Of a stretch of DNA of 23,881 bases, positions 20,584-23,881 are shown piece after piece. Each line of letters starts with the position of its first letter. Positions within the stretch are counted from its first letter, which is position 1. The notes below the pieces were generated by a model. That model did not search any database. It was not told where the DNA came from and saw nothing but the letters and a program-made list of their open reading frames with translations. The stretch lies in IMG/VR virus record IMGVR_UViG_3300044808_000042, positions 1-23,881 of that record; one strand, 5' to 3'. Origin of the DNA: a virus. A program made the position numbers and the translations under genes.

Positions 20584-22086
20584 ATGCCCGGTGGCGAGAA
20601 CGGTTCCGGAAACGGGTCGAGCCATCCCCTCCTGCCCTCCGACGAGGATGCGGAGGACGCCGTGCTAGGTGCGGCGCTCGTCTCCGAAGAGGCCGCGCGG
20701 GTGGTGACCGCTGATCTGCACGAGGACTCCTTCACCAGGGAGTGGCGACGATGCATCTTTCGCTCCGTCGGCCGGCTCGTCGGCAAGGGCCAGCACGTCG
20801 ACATCATCACCGTCGCCGCCGATCTGTCTCACCACGGGGAGCTCTCCACCAAGGAAGACCCCAAGCGCCCAGACCCGCTCAGGCTTCACGCCCTGGCGGA
20901 GTCGGTCGCACTCCCTGCAGCTGCTCCCCAGTACGCGCAGATCCTCGCCGGGCACGCCCAGCGAAGGCGGATCGTGCTCCTGGCGAGCGACGTCCAAAGG
21001 CGCATGGCCGATCCCACCACCGAGCCTGAGGCCGTGTTCGCGGAGCTCTCCTTGGCGGCGCCCGAGATCCAGGTGGCCAGTCGGATGTTCTCCGGGACCA
21101 CCTTCGCGCTCAGCGAGAGGGCCGTTCTGGAGTCGGTGTGGGGCCGCGGTTCGGAGGTGCTGTGGGCCGGCGGAGAGCCGCTCCTGATCGCCTCTCCCAC
21201 CGGGGTCGGTAAGACGACGCTCGCCAACCGGCTGATGCTGGCTCGCCTGGGCGTGGGCTCGGAGGAGATCTTGGGCTTCCCGGTGTCTGAGGCGGACCGG
21301 CCGATCTTGTACATCGCGGCCGACCGCCCGCGGCAGGCGAGCCGGAGCCTCCGACGGATGATCGAGGCCGCCGGGGCTGAGGAGTACTCGTTGCTCGAGG
21401 ACTTCCTCATGGTCCACGCGGGGCCCCTGGGGTGGGACATCGCCCGAGACCAGGGCCGTCTGTATGCGTGGACGAAACAGCTCGGCGTGGGCACGGTCGT
21501 CATCGACTCACTCAAGGACGTCGCCTCTGAGCTCACGAAGGAGGAGACCGGCCAGGGTCTGCATGCAGCCTTCTCCGAGCTCGTGGCGAACGACATCGAG
21601 GTTCTGGCGCTTCACCACCAGAGGAAGTCGACCCCAGACAATCGCAAACCCCGGACGATCGACGACATCTACGGCTCCACCTACATCACCGCCGGCGCGG
21701 GCTCCGTCGTGCTGCTCTGGGGCAAAGCCGGCGACCCGGTGTTCGCACTCGATCATCTGAAGCAACCGGCCGACGACGTGGGACCACTGCAGGTTCGCGT
21801 CGACCATGAGACCGGGGCACTCTCTCGGGTCCACAAAGCGGACCCTGTTGCAATCCTGCGGCAGTCACCTCAGGGACTCTCCGCGCGCGAGGCCGCGGTG
21901 GCGATCTTCGACACCACGGACCCGAGCGAGGCGGAAGTCGAGAAGGCCCGCAGACGACTCCGATCTTTGGAGTCGGCGGGACAAGCTATGCGGCAGGAGA
22001 TCGGAACTGGGCGCGGCCACTCCGCTCGATGGTTCGCGACTACCCAGCAACAGGAGCTCCACGCTCCTCAGGAGGAACTGTTGTGA
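20584..22086 (+). CDS. Replicative helicase, DnaB N-terminal domain plus RepA-type ATPase
   Basis: This encodes 500 residues. Residues 18-130 resemble the DnaB N-terminal domain (SDEDAEDAVLGAALVSEEAA, FTREWRRCIFRSVGRLVGKG, VDIITVAADL). The RecA-like domain has Walker A ASPTGVGKTT (203-212), Walker B VVIDSL (305-310) and a HHQRKST sensor region, as in RepA/AAA_25 helicases. The last 80 residues (SPQGLSAREAAVAIFDTT, then EKARRRLRSLESAG) form a winged-helix-like domain, with a Gln/Glu tail. It would unwind DNA at the phage origin; no primase is seen in the window. The start is the ATG next to the preceding stop. Confidence 0.88.
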   Translation: MPGGENGSGNGSSHPLLPSDEDAEDAVLGAALVSEEAARVVTADLHEDSFTREWRRCIFRSVGRLVGKGQHVDIITVAADLSHHGELSTKEDPKRPDPLRLHALAESVALPAAAPQYAQILAGHAQRRRIVLLASDVQRRMADPTTEPEAVFAELSLAAPEIQVASRMFSGTTFALSERAVLESVWGRGSEVLWAGGEPLLIASPTGVGKTTLANRLMLARLGVGSEEILGFPVSEADRPILYIAADRPRQASRSLRRMIEAAGAEEYSLLEDFLMVHAGPLGWDIARDQGRLYAWTKQLGVGTVVIDSLKDVASELTKEETGQGLHAAFSELVANDIEVLALHHQRKSTPDNRKPRTIDDIYGSTYITAGAGSVVLLWGKAGDPVFALDHLKQPADDVGPLQVRVDHETGALSRVHKADPVAILRQSPQGLSAREAAVAIFDTTDPSEAEVEKARRRLRSLESAGQAMRQEIGTGRGHSARWFATTQQQELHAPQEELL

Positions 22087-22547
22087 CTCTCCGTACAAAC
22101 TCACGGAAAAGTCACGGTCTCCCGAAAATCGTGGGCAAGGCGGTAGGTGGAGGGCTGAAACCGCAGGTCAGAGCGGGTTTCAGGCCGCGTGAGTTTATTG
22201 GGGACCCTCCAACCCCAAAACCGCAGGTCAGAAGCCTCTTGAGCTTCATGCCCTCGTCTCCCCAGCCCCCACACCCCCGTAGGGGGTTGGGGCGGGGACG
22301 AGACGGCCGGTGCCGGGAAGGGGGTGAACCTGCGACGCCGGCCTGGGCTCAGTGCGGTGAAGCGCATACATCTCGGGAACGCTTCGGCGATCCCCAGAAG
22401 GAATTGCTCGAACAGCACGCCGCACTGCCCAAGCGTGCCCGGCGGGGCCGAGTAGATAACGCTCGCGTATGGGGAAGGCGTGAGCGGCTCCAAAGGCTCC
22501 GCCGGGCACTCATCTCACTCGCAGGTCTGGAGGTGGTCGCCGAGTAG
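22083..22547 (+). CDS. Hypothetical protein of atypical composition after the helicase
   Basis: This encodes 154 residues from the GTG at 22083, overlapping the helicase stop (GTGA). The first 75 residues are encoded by unusually A/T-rich codons and hairpin-forming DNA, with KPQVR repeated in LKPQVRAGF and PKPQVRSLL. A Pro/Arg/Gly-rich low-complexity middle follows. The last 60 residues look like a genuine basic helical domain (ERFGDPQKELLEQHAALPKR, then RRERLQRLRRALISLAGL). Either the frame is fully coding, or only its 3' part is and the 5' part is a regulatory or origin region. No family is recognised. Confidence 0.5.
   Translation: MTLRTNSRKSHGLPKIVGKAVGGGLKPQVRAGFRPREFIGDPPTPKPQVRSLLSFMPSSPQPPHPRRGLGRGRDGRCREGGEPATPAWAQCGEAHTSRERFGDPQKELLEQHAALPKRARRGRVDNARVWGRRERLQRLRRALISLAGLEVVAE
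22097..22296. repeat. Hairpin- and repeat-rich region, candidate origin or RNA structure
   Basis: AAACTCACG (22097-22105) and CGTGAGTTT (22188-22196) enclose an inner hairpin, GGCTGAAACCGC (22153-22164) with GCGGGTTTCAGGCC (22173-22186). TTGGGG (22198-22203) pairs with CCCCAA (22213-22218). AAACCGCAGGTCAGA is directly repeated at 22158-22172 and 22218-22232. Further on, CCCCC-GTA-GGGGG and the G-run GGGGGTTGGGGCGGGG (about 22276-22296) could form a hairpin or a G-quadruplex. The region follows the helicase, a usual place for an origin or regulatory structure. Confidence 0.6.
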
Positions 22548-22591
22548 AGATCCGCCCGGTAGGCAAGCCCGTAGCCGAAAGGGGACGCGAA

Positions 22592-23020
22592 ATGAGACGA
22601 GTAGCGACAGCACTTCTGCTGGTGATCGCGTTGGCGGCACCAGCTGCAGGAGCAAGACAACGTGGAGGTGACGAGCATCAGACGCGAAGGGAACGGATCG
22701 TTGAGAAGGCCCTCGAACGTGACGAGTGGGGACGCTCCGACCGTGTCGTCCGCACGACGATCGTCGTCGCGCGGCACCTCGTCCACAAGCGCGGGTGGCC
22801 GTACTCGGAGTTCGTCTGTCTCAAGGAACTCTGGTCCGGCGAGAGCGGATGGCGTTGGTGGATCTACGGCGGTGTTCCTCAGGCCATGCCGGAACGAAAG
22901 ATGGCATCGGCCGGTGCTGATTGGGAGACGAACCCGATCACCCAGGTCCGGTGGGGCCTCGGGTACATCGCCGACAGGTACCAAAGGCCGAGCGGCACTG
23001 GCTGCTCGCCACCCTACTGA
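22592..23020 (+). CDS. Secreted lytic transglycosylase (endolysin-like)
   Basis: This encodes 142 residues with an N-terminal signal peptide (RRVATALLLVIALAAPAAGA, cleavage near residue 20). The C-terminal domain matches the actinobacterial transglycosylase-like pattern: FVCLKELWSGESGWRWW with catalytic Glu84, then GGVPQAMPERKMASAGADW and NPITQVRWGLGYIADRY. The usual 'NPSSGAYG' insert is shortened to WIYGG. The ATG has AAAGGGG upstream. It would cleave peptidoglycan glycan strands. A signal peptide means export without the holin, suited to a signal-arrest-type lysin or an entry/remodelling enzyme. It lies in the early-direction strand, away from the holin-like gene. Confidence 0.85.
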   Translation: MRRVATALLLVIALAAPAAGARQRGGDEHQTRRERIVEKALERDEWGRSDRVVRTTIVVARHLVHKRGWPYSEFVCLKELWSGESGWRWWIYGGVPQAMPERKMASAGADWETNPITQVRWGLGYIADRYQRPSGTGCSPPY

Positions 23021-23034
23021 TGGGAGGTAACGCC

Positions 23035-23367
23035 ATGCAGAAGCAGATCTACCGGCAGGGTGACGTGCTGCTGGTGCGCGTCGAGGCCATGCCTGGAGGG
23101 CTCACGAAGGTCCCTCGAGACAACGGCCGCGTCGTTCTGGCCTACGGCGAGGTCACCGGCCATGCGCACGCGATCGAGACGTCGAACGCCGAGCTGTACG
23201 AGACCGATCTCGGCGAAAGGTTCCTGCAGGTGCTCGCCGAGGGCGGGGTCACCGAGGCCGACCTGGTCCACGAGGAGCACGACACGGTGACGCTCCCTTC
23301 TGGGGGCTATCGCCAGGTCGCCCAGGTCGAGTACCGCCCGTGGGGCTCGCAGCAGGTCGCGGACTGA
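23035..23367 (+). CDS. Conserved phage protein of the 'QGDVLL' type
   Basis: This encodes 110 residues from the ATG at 23035, with GGGAGG seven bases upstream; an in-frame ATG at 23020 is less likely because it overlaps the Shine-Dalgarno. The sequence QIYRQGDVLLVRVEAMPGG, VVLAYGEVTGHAHAIE, then ADLVHEEHDTVTLPSGGYRQ and EYRPWG is a recognisable pattern of a widespread small phage and bacterial protein. Conserved His in GHAHAI and HEEH could bind metal. Its function is unknown to me. The next gene starts three bases after its stop. Confidence 0.75.
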   Translation: MQKQIYRQGDVLLVRVEAMPGGLTKVPRDNGRVVLAYGEVTGHAHAIETSNAELYETDLGERFLQVLAEGGVTEADLVHEEHDTVTLPSGGYRQVAQVEYRPWGSQQVAD

Positions 23368-23370
23368 CCG

Positions 23371-23881
23371 ATGGCCACACGTATCGACAAGCTGACCGAC
23401 GCGCAGTCGGCCCGGATGGAGGAGTGGGCTGACAGGTGGATCGAGGTCGGGCTTCGCACGGCTCCGGCTGACCGGGAGAAGTTTGAGAAGGCGGTGCGGG
23501 AGTGCTACCGGTTCGCTGGGCTCGAGGAGCCCCGCGTGGTCGTGTGGGCACCTTCACCGTTGGTCGTTTCTTTGGCGGGGCCTATAGCGTCGTCTCTGCT
23601 CTCTCGAACACCGCCATCTCAAGGCGGTGTTCGAGAGAGGGTTCTATATAGAGGGGACGGTGCGGTCCGCGGTGCGGTCGACGGTGCGGTCCGCGGTGCG
23701 GTCGACGGTGCGGTCGGCGGTGCGGTCGACGGTGCGGTCGACGGTGCGGTCGGCGGTGCGGTCGGCGGTGCGGTCGACGGTGCGGTCGACGGTGCGGTCC
23801 GCGGTGCGGTCGGCGGTGCGGTCGACGGTGCGGTCGGCGGTGCGGTCGAGGCCATCCGGAGAAGCTGGAACCAGGTTTTCG
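23371..23881 (+). CDS. DUF6745-like repeat protein, truncated by the window
   Basis: This encodes 170 codons from the ATG at 23371 to the right edge; the C-terminus is missing. The start (MATRIDKLTDAQSARMEEWA, DRWIEVGLRTAPADREKFE, CYRFAGLEEPRVVVWAPSPL) resembles DUF6745-type proteins. These continue with tandem short repeats before a C-terminal domain. Here 16 GAV(D/G/R/E) tetrapeptides follow and then EAIRRSWNQVF. Between them lies a palindromic peptide encoded by a perfect 17-bp inverted repeat. No strong Shine-Dalgarno is seen. The function of this family is not known to me. Confidence 0.7.
   Translation, partial: MATRIDKLTDAQSARMEEWADRWIEVGLRTAPADREKFEKAVRECYRFAGLEEPRVVVWAPSPLVVSLAGPIASSLLSRTPPSQGGVRERVLYRGDGAVRGAVDGAVRGAVDGAVGGAVDGAVDGAVGGAVGGAVDGAVDGAVRGAVGGAVDGAVGGAVEAIRRSWNQVF
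23560..23588 (+). promoter_or_regulatory. Promoter-like sequence inside the last gene
   Basis: TTGGTC (23560-23565) and TATAGC (23583-23588) are 17 bases apart, close to an actinobacterial consensus. It would start an RNA near 23595 that begins with the 17-bp hairpin. It is intragenic and could be chance. Confidence 0.3.
23599..23639. repeat. Perfect 17-bp inverted repeat, 7-base loop
   Basis: CTCTCTCGAACACCGCC (23599-23615) and GGCGGTGTTCGAGAGAG (23623-23639) are exact complements around ATCTCAA. It is followed by GTTCTATATAGAGG. It is the longest perfect hairpin I found in the window and lies in-frame within the DUF6745-like gene, directly before the 12-bp repeats. Confidence 0.9.
23659..23850. 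repeat. 16 tandem 12-bp coding repeats
   Basis: The unit GGTGCGGTCGAC and its variants, differing only in the last three bases (GAC, GGC, CGC, GAG), is repeated 16 times without interruption. It encodes Gly-Ala-Val-X, with X in the order R D R D G D D G G D D R G D G E. Only the fourth codon varies. Confidence 0.95.

Noticed and set aside
22349-22984. Minus-strand frame of 211 codons opposite the transglycosylase gene
   Set aside because: The plus strand encodes a signal peptide and a recognisable transglycosylase domain with a good ribosome site.
23659-23850. CRISPR-like array
   Set aside because: The units are 12 bp with no unique spacers and lie in an open reading frame; it is a coding minisatellite.
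23619-23855. Minus-strand protein of Thr-Ala-Pro-Ser/Pro repeats
   Set aside because: It is the antisense reading of the 12-bp repeats and continues into the hairpin; the sense frame joins a recognisable N-terminus.
1-23881. tRNA, tmRNA or rRNA genes
   Set aside because: I saw no convincing cloverleaf with conserved T-loop and anticodon arm, and no rRNA-like sequence; a covariance-model search was not possible here.

Overview
The window is a piece of a tailed, probably temperate double-stranded DNA phage or prophage (Caudoviricetes) of a high-GC host. The host is most likely an actinobacterium. This rests on the strong G/C bias at third codon positions, frequent GTG and TTG starts, leaderless-looking transcripts at the immunity switch, a phiC31 gp3-like protein and a secreted transglycosylase-type lysin. 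No host gene, tRNA, rRNA or CRISPR array is visible. Both window ends cut through genes, so the element continues on each side.

Layout. (1) 1-13.5 kb, minus strand, is the late region read right to left. It starts with small DNA-binding or zinc-motif proteins, a tyrosine recombinase (int1), a holin-like protein and two tandem zinc-ribbon proteins. It continues with a small-terminase-like protein, large terminase, portal, a small linker gene, scaffold and a major capsid protein of the SU10/DUF5309 type. It ends with a capsid-accessory protein, two unknown structural proteins, an SU10-type adaptor, two small proteins and a truncated virion protein. Genes are packed with 4-base overlaps (ATGA, GTGA, CTGA) or TGATG, which reveals several genes too short or with starts too unusual for simple ORF calling. 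Hairpins lie around the capsid genes. (2) 13.6-14.6 kb, minus strand, holds four small accessory genes and a terminator-like hairpin. (3) 14.73-14.91 kb holds one isolated plus-strand gene with a perfect Shine-Dalgarno sequence. (4) 14.98-16.27 kb, minus strand, is a lysogeny cassette: an XRE-type repressor followed by a second tyrosine integrase (int2). (5) 16.27-16.36 kb is a divergent switch with repeated GACGCAA sites. (6) 16.36-23.88 kb, plus strand, is the early region: Cro-like regulator, unknown proteins, HNH endonuclease, small membrane protein, RecB/Cas4-like nuclease, phiC31 gp3-like protein, two small proteins, a DnaB/RepA-type helicase, a structured region that may also code, a secreted lytic transglycosylase, a conserved phage protein and a truncated DUF6745-like repeat protein.

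How it fits together. The repressor and Cro-like protein would choose between the leftward lysogeny transcript (repressor plus int2) and the rightward early transcript (nuclease, helicase and gp3-like DNA-metabolism genes). The leftward late genes then build and fill procapsids and, with the holin-like protein, help lysis. The most unusual points are two complete tyrosine recombinases, a gp3-like (serine-integrase RDF family) protein without a serine integrase in view, apparent CTG starts, a perfect 17-bp palindrome inside the last gene next to a 16-copy 12-bp coding repeat, and a hairpin-rich stretch just after the helicase. Functions are assigned from motifs read by eye; no database search was run.
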